NCBI GenBank assembly: GCA_017454905.1 | Contig: JAFTCB010000057.1 | Span: 1 to 64,000, forward strand | Direction: 5' to 3' | DNA length: 64,000 bases | From: Bacteroidales bacterium | GTDB taxonomy: Bacteria > Bacteroidota > Bacteroidia > Bacteroidales > UBA932 | In this document: positions 32,888 to 42,894 of the stretch, one piece after another | How positions within the stretch are numbered: position 1 is the stretch's first letter | Layout of the letters: every line of letters begins with the position of its first letter | Program-made: the position numbers and the translations under genes | The notes under the pieces: generated by a model | Seen by the model: the letters and a program-made list of their open reading frames with translations, nothing else | What the model was told of the DNA's origin: nothing | Databases searched by the model: none

Positions 32888-34207
32888 ATGGCAAAAAAAG
32901 AGTACTTTCCCGGAGTAGGGAAAATCAAATTCGAAGGTCCTGAATCCAAGAATCCCCTGGCTTTTCATTATTACAATGCCGAGCAGGTTGTCTGCGGCAA
33001 GAAGATGAAAGACTGGCTCAAGTTCGCGATGGCCTGGTGGCACACCCTCGGCCAGGCGTCCGGCGACCCGTTCGGCGGCCAGACCCGCAGCTATGAGTGG
33101 GACAAGGGCGAATGCCCCTACTGCCGCGCCAAGGACAAAGCCGATGCCGGCTTCGAGATCATGCAGAAACTCGGCATCGAGTACTATTGCTTCCATGATA
33201 TCGACCTGGTAGAGGACTGCGAGGACATCGCCGAGTACGAAGCCCGGATGAAGGATATCACGGACTATCTCCTTGAGAAGCAGAAAGAGACCGGTATCAA
33301 GAACCTCTGGGGCACCGCCAACGTGTTCGGCAACAAGCGCTACATGAACGGCGCCGGCACCAACCCGCAGTTCGACGTGGTGGCCCGCGCCGCTGTCCAG
33401 ATCAAGAACGCCATCGACGCTACCATCAAGCTGGGCGGCACCGGTTATGTGTTCTGGGGTGGCCGCGAAGGCTACTATACGCTGCTCAACACGCAGATGC
33501 AGCGTGAGAAAGACCACCTGGCCAAGCTCCTCACCGCAGCGCGCGACTATGCCCGCGCCAAGGGCTTCAAGGGCACCTTCCTCATCGAGCCGAAACCGAT
33601 GGAGCCGACCAAGCACCAGTATGACGTGGACACCGAGACCGTGATCGGCTTCCTGCGTGCCAACGGACTGGACAAGGACTTCAAGGTGAACATCGAAGTG
33701 AACCACGCCACCCTGGCCGGCCACACCTTCGAGCATGAGCTCACCGTGGCCGTCGACAACGGCTTCCTGGGATCCATCGACGCCAACCGCGGCGACGCCC
33801 AGAACGGCTGGGATACGGACCAGTTCCCGGTGGACCCGTACGACCTCACCCAGGCCATGATGCAGATCATCCGCAACGGCGGTTTCAAGGACGGCGGCAC
33901 CAACTTCGACGCCAAGCTCCGCCGCAGCTCTACGGATCCTGAGGACATCTTCATCGCCCACATCAGCGCGATGGACGCCATGGCACATGCTCTGCTCAAC
34001 GCTGCCTCCGTGCTCGAGGAAAGCCCCATCTGCCAGATGGTCAAGGACCGTTACGCTTCCTTCGACAGCGGTCTGGGCAAGAAGTTCGAGGAAGGCAAGG
34101 CTACGCTCGAGGAGCTCTACGACTACGCCAAGAAGAACGGCGAGCCTGTGGTGGCTTCCGGCAAGCAGGAGCTGTATGAAACCCTCCTGAACCTGTACGC
34201 GAAATAA
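32888..34207 (+). CDS. xylA: Xylose isomerase
   Basis: 439 residues, group II isomerase of the bacteroidete type that also works in yeast. Converts D-xylose to D-xylulose using divalent metal. The catalytic YCFHDIDL His/Asp pair, the [13 protein letters not shown] segment, the metal-binding [26 protein letters not shown] and the [17 protein letters not shown] motif are all present. Strong C-ending codon bias suggests high expression. The last stop base is shared with the xylE start. Confidence 0.97.
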   Translation: MAKKEYFPGVGKIKFEGPESKNPLAFHYYNAEQVVCGKKMKDWLKFAMAWWHTLGQASGDPFGGQTRSYEWDKGECPYCRAKDKADAGFEIMQKLGIEYYCFHDIDLVEDCEDIAEYEARMKDITDYLLEKQKETGIKNLWGTANVFGNKRYMNGAGTNPQFDVVARAAVQIKNAIDATIKLGGTGYVFWGGREGYYTLLNTQMQREKDHLAKLLTAARDYARAKGFKGTFLIEPKPMEPTKHQYDVDTETVIGFLRANGLDKDFKVNIEVNHATLAGHTFEHELTVAVDNGFLGSIDANRGDAQNGWDTDQFPVDPYDLTQAMMQIIRNGGFKDGGTNFDAKLRRSSTDPEDIFIAHISAMDAMAHALLNAASVLEESPICQMVKDRYASFDSGLGKKFEEGKATLEELYDYAKKNGEPVVASGKQELYETLLNLYAK

Positions 34208-35637
34208 TGGCAGCGGCAGCACAAGATAAAGGATCCGGCGCGTATCTGTTTTCGATCGTGCTTGTCGCCGTGCTCGGCGGCCTGCTGTTCGGATATGATA
34301 CGGCTGTGATCTCCGGTGCAGAGCGGGGTCTCCAGGCGTTCTTCGAGAGCGCCGGAGACTTCACCTACACGGAATTCCTGCACGGCTTCACTTCGTCCAG
34401 CGCACTGATCGGCTGCATCATCGGCAGCGCGCTCTCCGGCCTGTTCGCCGGCAAGTTCGGCCGTAAGAAGAGCCTGTTCTTCGCGGGTATCTGCTTCTTC
34501 CTGAGCGCCGCCGGTTCCTATTATCCGGAGTTCCTTTTCTTCCCCAAGGGCGTTGCTTCCCAGGGCCTCTGGGTGGCGTTCAACCTCTACCGCGTGCTCG
34601 GCGGCATCGGCGTGGGCATGGCTTCCGCCATCTGCCCGATGTACATCGCCGAAGTGGCTCCGGCCAACAAGCGCGGTACGCTCGTGTCCTGGAACCAGTT
34701 TGCGATCATCTTCGGCCAGCTGGTCGTGTACTTCGTGAACTTCCTCATCCTCCAGTCGCACAAGAATGATCCCGCCATCGTCGAGTGGACGAACCAGGTG
34801 GGCTGGCGTCTGATGTTCGGTTCCGAATGCGTGCCCGCCGGCCTGTTCACGCTGCTGATCCTGCTCGTGCCGGAGACGCCGCGTTATCTGGTGATGTCCG
34901 GCCAGGACGAGAAGGCGCTGCATGTGCTGACGCGCATCAACGGCAGTTCCGCCGCCTCCCAGATCCTCTCCGAGATCAAGAATACGGTCGTCGAGAAGAA
35001 GGAGAAACTGATGGCCTACGGCTTCCTCGTGATCTTCATCGGCTGCATGCTCAGCGTGTTCCAGCAGTTCGTCGGCATCAATGCCGTGCTCTACTACGCG
35101 CCGCGCATCTTCGAGTCGATGGGCATGGGCGATCCGATGACGCAGACCGTCCTGATGGGCATTGTCAACATCAGCTTCACCCTGGTCGCCATCTTCACGG
35201 TGGAAAAACTCGGCCGCAAGCCGCTGCTGATCACGGGTTCTCTGGGCATGGCCCTCGGCGCCCTCGGCGTGGCTCTCGCGGATGCGGTTCCCGGCGTGCC
35301 GGGTATCGTGGGCGTGCTCAGCATCATGATCTACTCTGCTTCCTTCATGTTCAGCTGGGGTCCGATCTGCTGGGTGCTGATCTCCGAGATCTTCCCGAAC
35401 ACGATCCGCGGTGCCGCCGTGGCCATCGCCGTGGCCTTCCAGTGGATTTCGAACTTCATCGTGAGCTCCACCTTCGTGCCGCTCTACAGTTGGAGTCCGG
35501 CTTTCACCTACGGCCTCTACTGTACGATGTGCCTGCTGGCCGCCTTCTTCGTCTGGCGCCTGGTCCCCGAGACCAAGGGCCGCACCCTCGAGGAAATGTC
35601 CGCGCTGTGGCGCAACCGCCAGGCATCCCGAAAATAG
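34207..35637 (+). CDS. xylE: D-xylose/H+ symporter-like sugar transporter (MFS)
   Basis: 476 residues with twelve predicted helices. Sugar-porter signatures are GGLLFGYDTAVISGAE in helix 1, the GKFGRKKSLF loop, YRVLGGIGVGMASAICPMYIAEVAP after helix 5, PETPRYLVMSG, QQFVGINAVLYYAPRIFESMG in helix 7 and VPETKGRTLEE at the C-terminus. This is the XylE/GLUT pattern. Overlap with xylA by one base supports xylose as the substrate. A strong terminator follows. Confidence 0.92.
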   Translation: MAAAAQDKGSGAYLFSIVLVAVLGGLLFGYDTAVISGAERGLQAFFESAGDFTYTEFLHGFTSSSALIGCIIGSALSGLFAGKFGRKKSLFFAGICFFLSAAGSYYPEFLFFPKGVASQGLWVAFNLYRVLGGIGVGMASAICPMYIAEVAPANKRGTLVSWNQFAIIFGQLVVYFVNFLILQSHKNDPAIVEWTNQVGWRLMFGSECVPAGLFTLLILLVPETPRYLVMSGQDEKALHVLTRINGSSAASQILSEIKNTVVEKKEKLMAYGFLVIFIGCMLSVFQQFVGINAVLYYAPRIFESMGMGDPMTQTVLMGIVNISFTLVAIFTVEKLGRKPLLITGSLGMALGALGVALADAVPGVPGIVGVLSIMIYSASFMFSWGPICWVLISEIFPNTIRGAAVAIAVAFQWISNFIVSSTFVPLYSWSPAFTYGLYCTMCLLAAFFVWRLVPETKGRTLEEMSALWRNRQASRK

Positions 35638-35668
35638 CAGAAGGTTTCTGCAAATTGTTGGTTAGCGA

Positions 35669-35701
35669 ACGGCCGGGGCATTGTGCTCCGGCCGTTTTTT
35701 T
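35669..35701 (+). terminator. Terminator of the xyl operon
   Basis: ACGGCCGG (35669-35676), 11-nt loop, CCGGCCGT (35688-35695), then a run of T. The next promoter's TATATTTG (35703-35710) starts just after the T-run. Confidence 0.85.
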
Positions 35702-35702
35702 A

Positions 35703-35710
35703 TATATTTG
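35703..35710 (+). promoter_or_regulatory. -7 box for the preA-like gene
   Basis: TATATTTG directly after the xyl terminator and 20 nt before the start at 35731. Confidence 0.55.
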
Positions 35711-35730
35711 TACGACTTAGCATTTTGAAA

Positions 35731-37182
35731 ATGGAAAAGAGACTGCACCTATCCGAGGAGGCGGCGCGTTGCCTGCTTTGCGCGGAAGCTCCTTGCTCCA
35801 AGGCCTCTCACTCAGGCGATCCCGCCCGTGCCTTGCGTGCCATCCGTTTCGACAACATCGCCGTTGCAGGGCGTTGGCTCTCTCCTTGTTCTGAGGCCGA
35901 TCTTGCTGCGGCTGAGGCCGCCTGCATCCATTACGACCGCCCGCTGCGGTTGCGTGAGATCGCCCGGCTGCTCCCCGCGGCCGTTCCTGTGACGGAGCTG
36001 CCGTCCCTGGAGGTGGAATTCTGCGGGCTCCGCTGTGAGAATCCGTTTTTCCTGGCTTCTTCGGCAATCTGTACCAATTATGAGATGGTTGCTGCGGCGC
36101 TGGAAGCCGGCTGGGCGGGGGTTTTCTACAAGACCATCTGCCTGCAGGAGATCAACGAGGTCTCCCCGCGCTTTGACGCTGTGCACGACGCCAGACGCGG
36201 CTTCGCCGGATTCCGCAATATGGAACAGCTGTCCGAGAATCCGGCGGAAGAGGACTTTGACATCCTGCACAGGCTGAAGCAGAATTATCCGTCCAAGATC
36301 ATCGTAGCTTCGGTGATGGGAAGTACCGAAGAGGAGTGGATCGACCTGGCCAAACGGGCTGAAGCAGCCGGTGTAGACGCCGTTGAGCTGAACTTCTCCT
36401 GTCCGCAGATGCGGATGGCCGGAATGGGCAGCGATGTGGGACAGAGTGCGGAACTGGTTGCATTTTATACTTCTTTTGTCCGGAATGCGGTCTCCATTCC
36501 CGTGATTCCCAAGATGACGCCGAACATCGAATCGATGACAAAAGTAGCGATGGCAGCCTATTTCTCCGGCGCCGCCGGTATTTCTGCGATCAATACGATC
36601 AAATCTGTGACGATGGGCGGGGAAGTGTCCGACAAAATGACCATTTCCGGCTATTCCGGCCGGGCCGTCAAGCCGGTCGCCCTGCGCTTCATCCTGGAGA
36701 TGGCCAAGAATCCGGTGATGAAGAATTTGCAATTGAGCGGTATCGGTGGTGTCGAAACGTGGCGCGATGCGCTGGAGTTCATCCAGCTGGGTTGCCGGAA
36801 CGTGCAGGTGTGCACGGCCGTGATGCAATTCGGCTACCGCATCATCGACGATCTGACCAGCGGCCTGCAGCATTTCATGGCAGGGCAGGGGATAGAACGC
36901 TTGGAGGATCTGGTGGGCACAAAACTGGACTGCTTCGTGCGCCCGGCCGACCTGGATCGGAACACGATGGTCTTTCCGGTCATCGACAGGGACGTGTGCA
37001 TCGGTTGCGGCCGCTGCTACATCTCCTGCCGGGACGGCGGCCACCAGGCCATCGCCTTCGGGGAGGACCGCCAGCCGCGCATCCTGGGTGCCAAATGTGT
37101 GGGTTGCCACCTCTGCCGCCTGGTCTGCCCGACCGGCGCCATCGGCGTGGCGAAACGCATCCCCAAGAAGCGGGCGGCCTGA
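35731..37182 (+). CDS. preA: Dihydropyrimidine dehydrogenase subunit PreA-like, with N-terminal extension
   Basis: 483 residues. Residues ~80-400 form a dihydroorotate-dehydrogenase-like FMN barrel (NPFFLASSAICTNYEM, ELNFSCPQMRMAGMGS, SAINTIKSVTMGGE, LSGIGGVETWRDALEF). The C-terminus holds two 4Fe-4S clusters (CIGCGRCYISC and CVGCHLCRLVC). This matches PreA, which reduces uracil/thymine with an FAD partner PreT. The N-terminal ~75 residues (CLLCAEAPCSKASHS) resemble the Fe-S domain normally found in the PreT half, but the fourth Cys is Ser and the second cluster is incomplete. No preT is adjacent. ATG 35731 is chosen because upstream codons lie in the terminator and promoter. Confidence 0.85.
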   Translation: MEKRLHLSEEAARCLLCAEAPCSKASHSGDPARALRAIRFDNIAVAGRWLSPCSEADLAAAEAACIHYDRPLRLREIARLLPAAVPVTELPSLEVEFCGLRCENPFFLASSAICTNYEMVAAALEAGWAGVFYKTICLQEINEVSPRFDAVHDARRGFAGFRNMEQLSENPAEEDFDILHRLKQNYPSKIIVASVMGSTEEEWIDLAKRAEAAGVDAVELNFSCPQMRMAGMGSDVGQSAELVAFYTSFVRNAVSIPVIPKMTPNIESMTKVAMAAYFSGAAGISAINTIKSVTMGGEVSDKMTISGYSGRAVKPVALRFILEMAKNPVMKNLQLSGIGGVETWRDALEFIQLGCRNVQVCTAVMQFGYRIIDDLTSGLQHFMAGQGIERLEDLVGTKLDCFVRPADLDRNTMVFPVIDRDVCIGCGRCYISCRDGGHQAIAFGEDRQPRILGAKCVGCHLCRLVCPTGAIGVAKRIPKKRAA

Positions 37183-37211
37183 CAGGACTGTCAATAATCA
37201 AATTTTTTACT

Positions 37212-37219
37212 TATATTTG
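37212..37219 (+). promoter_or_regulatory. -7 box for secA and bactofilin
   Basis: TATATTTG, 60 nt before the secA start. The leader contains alternating GCGCGCATGTGCGTGCG sequence that may fold. Confidence 0.55.
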
Positions 37220-37279
37220 CAATCTTGCGCGCATGTGCGTGCGAGTAAAGGATTGTTTATAACGTAAAAAGCAGAAAAT

Positions 37280-40200
37280 ATGTCATTTGCATCTTTCATC
37301 GGCAAGATCTTCGGCTCGAAGTCCGAGCGGGACTACAAGGCCGTGAAACCTATACTGGACAAGATCCTTGCCGTTTATCCGGAAATCGATGCGCTCTCCG
37401 ACGATGATATCCGTGCCCGTTCCGCGGCGCTCCGCGCCCGCCTGCAGGAAGTCGAGAAGCCGTTCGAGGACCGTATCGCCGAGATCAAGGCGGAACTGGA
37501 CAAGGACATCCCCGTGGAGGAGAAGGAGAAACTGGCCGGCGAGTCCGACAAACTGGTCAAGGATGAGGATGAGGCCATTGAGAAATGCCTCGACGCGATC
37601 CTCCCGGAAGCTTTCGCCATCGTCAAGTCCACCGCCCGGCGTTTCAAGGAGAACGAGACCATCACCGTGACGGCCACTCAGTTCGACCGCGACCTGTCGG
37701 TAAACCACGACTTCGTCACGATCGACGGCGACAAGGCCGTCTATCAGAATCATTGGGTAGCCGGCGGCAACGAGATCACCTGGGACATGGTCCACTACGA
37801 CGTCCAGCTGATCGGCGGCATCGCTCTGCACCAGGGCAAGATCGCCGAGATGGCCACCGGTGAGGGAAAGACCCTCGTCGCCACGCTGCCGGTGTTCCTC
37901 AACGCCCTGGCCGGCAAGGGCGTGCACATGGTGACCGTCAACGACTACCTGTCCAAGCGTGACTCCGAGTGGATGGGGCCGCTGTACATGTTCCACGGCC
38001 TGTCCGTGGACTGTATCGACAAGCATCAGCCGAATTCCGACCCGCGCCGCAAGGCTTACGAGTGCGACATCACCTTCGGTACCAACAACGAGTTCGGTTT
38101 CGACTACCTGCGTGACAACATGGCCATCACCCAGGAGGACCTGGTGCAGCGCAAGCACCACTTCGCCATCGTGGATGAGGTGGACTCCGTGCTCATCGAC
38201 GACGCCCGTACCCCGCTCATCATCTCCGGTCCGATCACGCGCAACGAGGCCGACGAGGCCCAGTTCATGGAGTTTCGCCCTTATGTGGAGAAGCTCTACC
38301 AGACCCAGCGCGCACTGGTCAACCAGGTGCTCAACGATGCCAAGAAGAAGATCGCCGAGGGCGACGAGGCCGAGGGCGGAAAGCTTCTGCTTCGCGCCCA
38401 CAAGGGACTCCCCAAGTACCAGCCGCTCATCAAGTTCCTCTCCGAACCGGGCATGAAGGTCCTCCTGCAGAAGGCGGAGAACTACTACATGCAGGACAAC
38501 GAGAAGGAGATGCCGGTGGTCACCGACCCCCTCTATTTCGTGATCAACGAGCAGCTGCGCTCCGTGGATATGACCGACAAGGGCCACGAGGTGCTGGCGA
38601 AGGCCGTGGGTGAGGATGATTTCTTCGTCCTGCCGGACGTGGGCTCCCGCATCGCCGAGATCGAGCACACCGAGCTCTCCCTGCTTGAGAAGCAGCAGAA
38701 GAAGGACGAGCTGATGGCCGAATTCTCCACCAAGAGCGAGCGCGTCCATACCGTGATCCAGCTCCTGAAGGCCTACACGATGTTCGAGAAGGATGTCGAC
38801 TACGTCATCATGGACGGCAAGATCAAGATCGTGGACGAGTCCACCGGCCGTATCATGGAGGGCCGCCGCTGGAGCGACGGTCTGCACCAGGCGGTCGAGG
38901 CCAAGGAGAACGTCAAGGTCGAGGGCGCGACCCAGACCTTCGCGACCATCACCCTGCAGAACTACTTCCGCATGTACCACAAGCTGGCCGGCATGACCGG
39001 TACGGCCGAGACGGAAGCGGGCGAATTCTGGAGCATCTACAAACTGGACGTGATGGTCATCCCGACCAACCGCCCCGTGATCCGCGACGACCAGAACGAC
39101 CTGATCTACAAGACCAAGAAGGCCAAGTACGCGGCCGTCATCGACCGCATCGTGGAGCTGTCCAACGCCGGGCGTCCGGTGCTGGTCGGTACGACGGACG
39201 TCGAGACCTCCGAGCTCCTCAGCCGCATGCTCCGGATGCGCGGTATCCGCCACAACGTGCTGAACGCCAAGGAGCACGCCCGCGAGGCGGAAATCGTCGC
39301 CCAGGCAGGCCAGTCCTCGTCCGTGACCATCGCCACCAACATGGCCGGCCGTGGTACGGATATCAAGCTCTCCCCGGAAGTCAAGGCGGCGGGTGGACTT
39401 GCCATCATCGGCACCGAGCGCCATGATTCCCGCCGGGTGGACCGCCAGCTGCGCGGCCGTGCCGGACGTCAGGGCGACCCGGGTTCCTCCACCTTCTACA
39501 TTTCCCTGGAAGACAAGCTGATGCGCCTGTTCGGCTCCGAGCGGATCGCCGGCATGGTGGACAAGCTGGGCATGGAGGAGAACGAGGCCCTTGAGAGCAA
39601 GATGCTTTCCAACGCCATCGAGAACGCGCAGAAGAAGGTCGAAGAGAACAACTTCGGCGTCCGCAAGCGCCTGCTTGAGTACGACGACGTGATGAACTAT
39701 CAGCGCGAGGCTATCTATTCCCGCCGGCGCAACGCCATCAGCGGCGAGAAGGTGGAGATCGACCTGCAGAACATGATGAAGGATACGGCGGCCCTGTTCG
39801 TGGACCGCAGCAAGGGGATGCCTTTCGACGAGTTCGAAGTCTCCCTGATGGCCCAGCTCTCCATCGACTCCGGGCTGGATGCCGGGACCTACGAGCGGGC
39901 CAAGCCCGCCGAGATCGAGGACCGGCTGGTGGAGCACATGCAGGAGGTGTACCGCCGCAGGATGGATACCCTCGTGGAGCGGCTCTATCCGATCATCAAG
40001 GACGTCTTCGAGAAGCAGGGCACGATGTACCAGAACATCGCCATCCCCATCTCCGACGGCCGCAAGCAGATGACCCTGTCCGTCAATCTGGAGCGCGCCT
40101 ACAACTCCGAGGGTCGCGAGATCTCCAAGACGCTCAGCAAGAACATCATCCTCTACCAGATCGACGAGCATTGGAAAGAGCATCTGCGCGAAATGGACGA

Positions 40201-40555
40201 CCTCAAGCAGAGCGTCCAGAACGCCTCCTACGAGCAGAAAGACCCGGTCGTGGTCTACAAGCTCGAGAGCTACAACCTTTTCGCCGAGATGCTCGAGAAC
40301 CTCAACAAGGATGTGCTTTCCTTCCTCTTCAAGGCTTTCGTCCCGCTTCAGGACCGCCCGCAGCAGCCGCAGCGTGCCGTGCGCCCGAAGACCGACATGA
40401 GCCGTTACCAGGCCCGCCACAGTGACCTCAGCACCAACGGGGAGCAGAAAGCCAACGCCCCCGTCAAGGTCGACAAGCAGGTGGGCCGCAATGATCCCTG
40501 CCCTTGCGGCAGCGGCAAGAAGTACAAGAACTGCCATGGCCGCGGCCTGGAATAA
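37280..40555 (+). CDS. secA: Preprotein translocase ATPase SecA
   Basis: 1091 residues, the long bacteroidete form. It drives post-translational export through SecYEG. Walker A is MATGEGKT, Walker B IVDEVDSVLIDDARTPLIISGP, and the second nucleotide-binding fold has TNMAGRGTDIKL and GRAGRQGDPG. The C-terminal zinc finger CPCGSGKKYKNCH is complete and preceded by a flexible Pro/Gln-rich linker. An insertion rich in Lys/Glu around residues 60-100 adds to the length, as usual in this phylum. Bactofilin follows 13 nt later. Confidence 0.97.
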   Translation: MSFASFIGKIFGSKSERDYKAVKPILDKILAVYPEIDALSDDDIRARSAALRARLQEVEKPFEDRIAEIKAELDKDIPVEEKEKLAGESDKLVKDEDEAIEKCLDAILPEAFAIVKSTARRFKENETITVTATQFDRDLSVNHDFVTIDGDKAVYQNHWVAGGNEITWDMVHYDVQLIGGIALHQGKIAEMATGEGKTLVATLPVFLNALAGKGVHMVTVNDYLSKRDSEWMGPLYMFHGLSVDCIDKHQPNSDPRRKAYECDITFGTNNEFGFDYLRDNMAITQEDLVQRKHHFAIVDEVDSVLIDDARTPLIISGPITRNEADEAQFMEFRPYVEKLYQTQRALVNQVLNDAKKKIAEGDEAEGGKLLLRAHKGLPKYQPLIKFLSEPGMKVLLQKAENYYMQDNEKEMPVVTDPLYFVINEQLRSVDMTDKGHEVLAKAVGEDDFFVLPDVGSRIAEIEHTELSLLEKQQKKDELMAEFSTKSERVHTVIQLLKAYTMFEKDVDYVIMDGKIKIVDESTGRIMEGRRWSDGLHQAVEAKENVKVEGATQTFATITLQNYFRMYHKLAGMTGTAETEAGEFWSIYKLDVMVIPTNRPVIRDDQNDLIYKTKKAKYAAVIDRIVELSNAGRPVLVGTTDVETSELLSRMLRMRGIRHNVLNAKEHAREAEIVAQAGQSSSVTIATNMAGRGTDIKLSPEVKAAGGLAIIGTERHDSRRVDRQLRGRAGRQGDPGSSTFYISLEDKLMRLFGSERIAGMVDKLGMEENEALESKMLSNAIENAQKKVEENNFGVRKRLLEYDDVMNYQREAIYSRRRNAISGEKVEIDLQNMMKDTAALFVDRSKGMPFDEFEVSLMAQLSIDSGLDAGTYERAKPAEIEDRLVEHMQEVYRRRMDTLVERLYPIIKDVFEKQGTMYQNIAIPISDGRKQMTLSVNLERAYNSEGREISKTLSKNIILYQIDEHWKEHLREMDDLKQSVQNASYEQKDPVVVYKLESYNLFAEMLENLNKDVLSFLFKAFVPLQDRPQQPQRAVRPKTDMSRYQARHSDLSTNGEQKANAPVKVDKQVGRNDPCPCGSGKKYKNCHGRGLE

Positions 40556-40568
40556 ACCGTGATGCATT

Positions 40569-41138
40569 ATGAAGCTCAGCAAAAATATGATTCCGAATAA
40601 AGTGCAGAAGACGATGGAACAGAATATCAACGAAGTCAGCAGGATTTCCCACGGGACTGTCATCCGGGGAGACCTCTCCTCTTCCACCGATATCCGTATT
40701 GACGGTCAGGTGGACGGTACGCTTTTTTCCGAAGGCAAAGCCGTGGTCGGCGAGTCCGCCCAGCTTTCCGGGAAGTTGTTTTGCACGAATGTGGATTTCT
40801 GGGGCAAGATGGACGGAGATATCTTCGTCAAGGACCAGCTCTCGCTCAAGAGTTCTTCCGTGGTCAACGGAAACATCCATGTCCGCAAGATCCAGGTGGA
40901 GATGGGAGCCCAGATCAACGGCTCTTTCAAGATGATCTCCGAGCGGGAGTACGACCAGCTGGTCGCCACGATGGTCCGCAAGCCGGTTGTTCCCGCCGCT
41001 CCCGCCAAGGCGCCGGCTCCGAAACCGGTTGCGGCAGCCCCGAAGGCGGCTGCCCCTGCCGCAAAGTCCGCTGCACCGGAGGCACAGAAGCCTGCCGCGC
41101 CGGAGGCTCCCAAGCCTGTCAGCCACCAGGCTTCCTAG
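40569..41138 (+). CDS. Bactofilin
   Basis: 189 residues. Residues ~22-125 form the beta-helical bactofilin domain (GTVIRGDLSSSTDIRIDGQVDG, GNIHVRKIQVEMGAQINGSFK), which polymerises into cytoskeletal filaments without nucleotide. The ~55-residue tail is an Ala/Pro/Lys repeat (APKPVAAAPKAAAPAAK), probably disordered. It is probably co-transcribed with secA. A nearer start at an internal Met (MIPNK or MEQN) cannot be excluded. Confidence 0.9.
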   Translation: MKLSKNMIPNKVQKTMEQNINEVSRISHGTVIRGDLSSSTDIRIDGQVDGTLFSEGKAVVGESAQLSGKLFCTNVDFWGKMDGDIFVKDQLSLKSSSVVNGNIHVRKIQVEMGAQINGSFKMISEREYDQLVATMVRKPVVPAAPAKAPAPKPVAAAPKAAAPAAKSAAPEAQKPAAPEAPKPVSHQAS

Positions 41139-41161
41139 CCAGGGAGTGCACCTGATAAAGA

Positions 41162-41199
41162 AAAGCTCCACTGCCGAACCGGCAGTGGAGCTTTCTTTT
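41162..41199. terminator. Bidirectional terminator bactofilin / glnS
   Basis: AAAGCTCCACTGCCG (41162-41176) pairs with its exact complement at 41180-41194, loop AAC. T-rich sequence follows on the plus side and A-rich sequence precedes it, so it can serve both convergent genes. Confidence 0.88.
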
Positions 41200-41215
41200 G
41201 CGAGGGCCGGGGAGG

Positions 41216-42871
41216 CTACTCCGGCTTGTAGGAATCCTTCAGGGAGACGGTCTTGTTGAAGACGGGTTTCTCCGGGGTGGAGTCCTTGTCCTTGACATAG
41301 TAACCGGTGCGCTCGAACTGGACGGCGATGCCGGAGGCGTCCTCCAGGAGGGCGGGTTCCGCCAGGCCGCAGCCGAGGGTCAGGGATTCCGGATTCAGGA
41401 AGTCCTTGTAGTCCTTGTCCTCCGGCACCTGGCTCATGTCCGCGAGGGTGAAGAGCCGGTCGTAGTTGCGAAGCTCGATCTGCTTGGCATAGTCACAGCT
41501 GACCCAGTGGATGGTGCCCTTGACGGAACGCCATTCGCCGCCGCCCGGCTTCGTGGCCGGATCGTAGGAGCAGATCAGTTCCGTGACCTTGCCTTCGGCG
41601 TCCTTGATGACCTGTTCGCACTTGATGATATAGGTGTACTTGAGGCGGACCTCACCGTCCGGCTTGAGTCGGAAGAACTTCTTGGGGGCGTCCTCCATGA
41701 AGTCGGCGCGGTCGATCCAGAGCGTGCCGGTGAAGGGGACCTTGCGGGTCGCTCCCTCGGGCTCCGCCGGGTTGAGCGGGCAGTCGTACCACTCCACGAG
41801 GCCCTCCGGCCAGTCTTTCAGCGTGACCTTGACCGGGTCCTGGACCACCATGTAGCGGTTGGCGCGGGCGTTGAGGTCCTGGCGCACGCACCACTCCAGC
41901 AGCTGGATGTCCATCAGCTGGTCGCGCTTGCTCACGCCGATCTTGTCGCAGAACATCTTGAGGGCTTCCGGGGTGTAGCCGCGGCGGCGCACGCCGCACA
42001 GCGTCGGCATCCGTGGATCGTCCCAGCCTGCCACGAGTCCCTTCTGGACAAGTTCCAGCAGTTTGCGCTTGCTCATCAGGGTGTAGGTGAGGTTGAGGCG
42101 GGCGAACTCATACTGGTGCGAAGGATAGATCCCGAGCGTCTCGATGAACCAGTCGTAGAGCGGACGGTGGACGTCGAATTCCAGGGTGCAGATGGAGTGG
42201 GTGATGTGCTCGATGGAGTCGCACTGGCCGTGGGTGAAGTCGTACATCGGATAGATGCACCACTTGTCGCCCGTGCGGTGGTGGGAGGCGTGCTTGATCC
42301 GGTAGAGGAGCGGGTCGCGCATCATCATGTTGGGGTGCGCCATGTCGATCTTGGCGCGCAGCACCTTCTCACCGTCGGCGTATTTGCCGTCGCGCATCTC
42401 ACGGAAGATCCGGAGGTTCTCCTCGACGCTGCGGTTCCGGTACGGGCTCTCCACGCCCGGCTTGTCCACGGTGCCGCGGCCCTTGGAGATCTCTTCCTGG
42501 GTCTGGTCATCCACGTAGGCGAGTCCCCGCTTGATCAGGTCCTCGGCCCATTCGTAGAGCTGGTCGAAATAGTCGGAAGCGTAGCATTCCTTCTCCCACT
42601 GGAAACCAAGCCACTGGATGTCCTCCTTGATGGCGTCCACGTACTCGGTGTCTTCCTTGACGGGGTTGGTGTCGTCGTAGCGGAGGTTGGTCTTGCCGCC
42701 GTATTTCATGGCGAGCCCGAAATTGATGCACAGGGATTTGGCGTGGCCCAGGTGCAGATATCCGTTGGGCTCCGGCGGGAAGCGGGTCAGGATGGACGGG
42801 ACTTTGCCGGTCTTGAGGTCGTTTTCGATGATTTCCTCCAGGAAATTGAGTTTCTTCTCGTTCTCTTCCAT
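41216..42871 (-). CDS. glnS: Glutaminyl-tRNA synthetase
   Basis: 551 residues, class I synthetase of the GlnRS type. PPEPNGYLHLGHAKS contains the HIGH motif and LTYTLMSKRKL the KMSKS-like loop. TRFPPEPNG, AYVDDQT and the C-terminal double beta-barrel are as in E. coli GlnRS. It charges tRNA-Gln directly, so the indirect Glu-tRNA amidotransferase route is not strictly needed. Divergent from yicC; the -7 box TAACTTTG (minus strand, 42902-42895) is 23 nt upstream of the start. Confidence 0.97.
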   Translation of the reverse strand: MEENEKKLNFLEEIIENDLKTGKVPSILTRFPPEPNGYLHLGHAKSLCINFGLAMKYGGKTNLRYDDTNPVKEDTEYVDAIKEDIQWLGFQWEKECYASDYFDQLYEWAEDLIKRGLAYVDDQTQEEISKGRGTVDKPGVESPYRNRSVEENLRIFREMRDGKYADGEKVLRAKIDMAHPNMMMRDPLLYRIKHASHHRTGDKWCIYPMYDFTHGQCDSIEHITHSICTLEFDVHRPLYDWFIETLGIYPSHQYEFARLNLTYTLMSKRKLLELVQKGLVAGWDDPRMPTLCGVRRRGYTPEALKMFCDKIGVSKRDQLMDIQLLEWCVRQDLNARANRYMVVQDPVKVTLKDWPEGLVEWYDCPLNPAEPEGATRKVPFTGTLWIDRADFMEDAPKKFFRLKPDGEVRLKYTYIIKCEQVIKDAEGKVTELICSYDPATKPGGGEWRSVKGTIHWVSCDYAKQIELRNYDRLFTLADMSQVPEDKDYKDFLNPESLTLGCGLAEPALLEDASGIAVQFERTGYYVKDKDSTPEKPVFNKTVSLKDSYKPE

Positions 42872-42894
42872 AAGTCTCTTTACGCTTAATCGCG

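Noticed and set aside
37283..40687. Very long minus-strand frame opposite secA (and similar ones opposite M16, xylA and the TPR genes)
   Set aside because: Stop codons are rare opposite GC-rich genes with strong codon bias. The frames show no domain and only His/Val/Leu/Gly-rich sequence.
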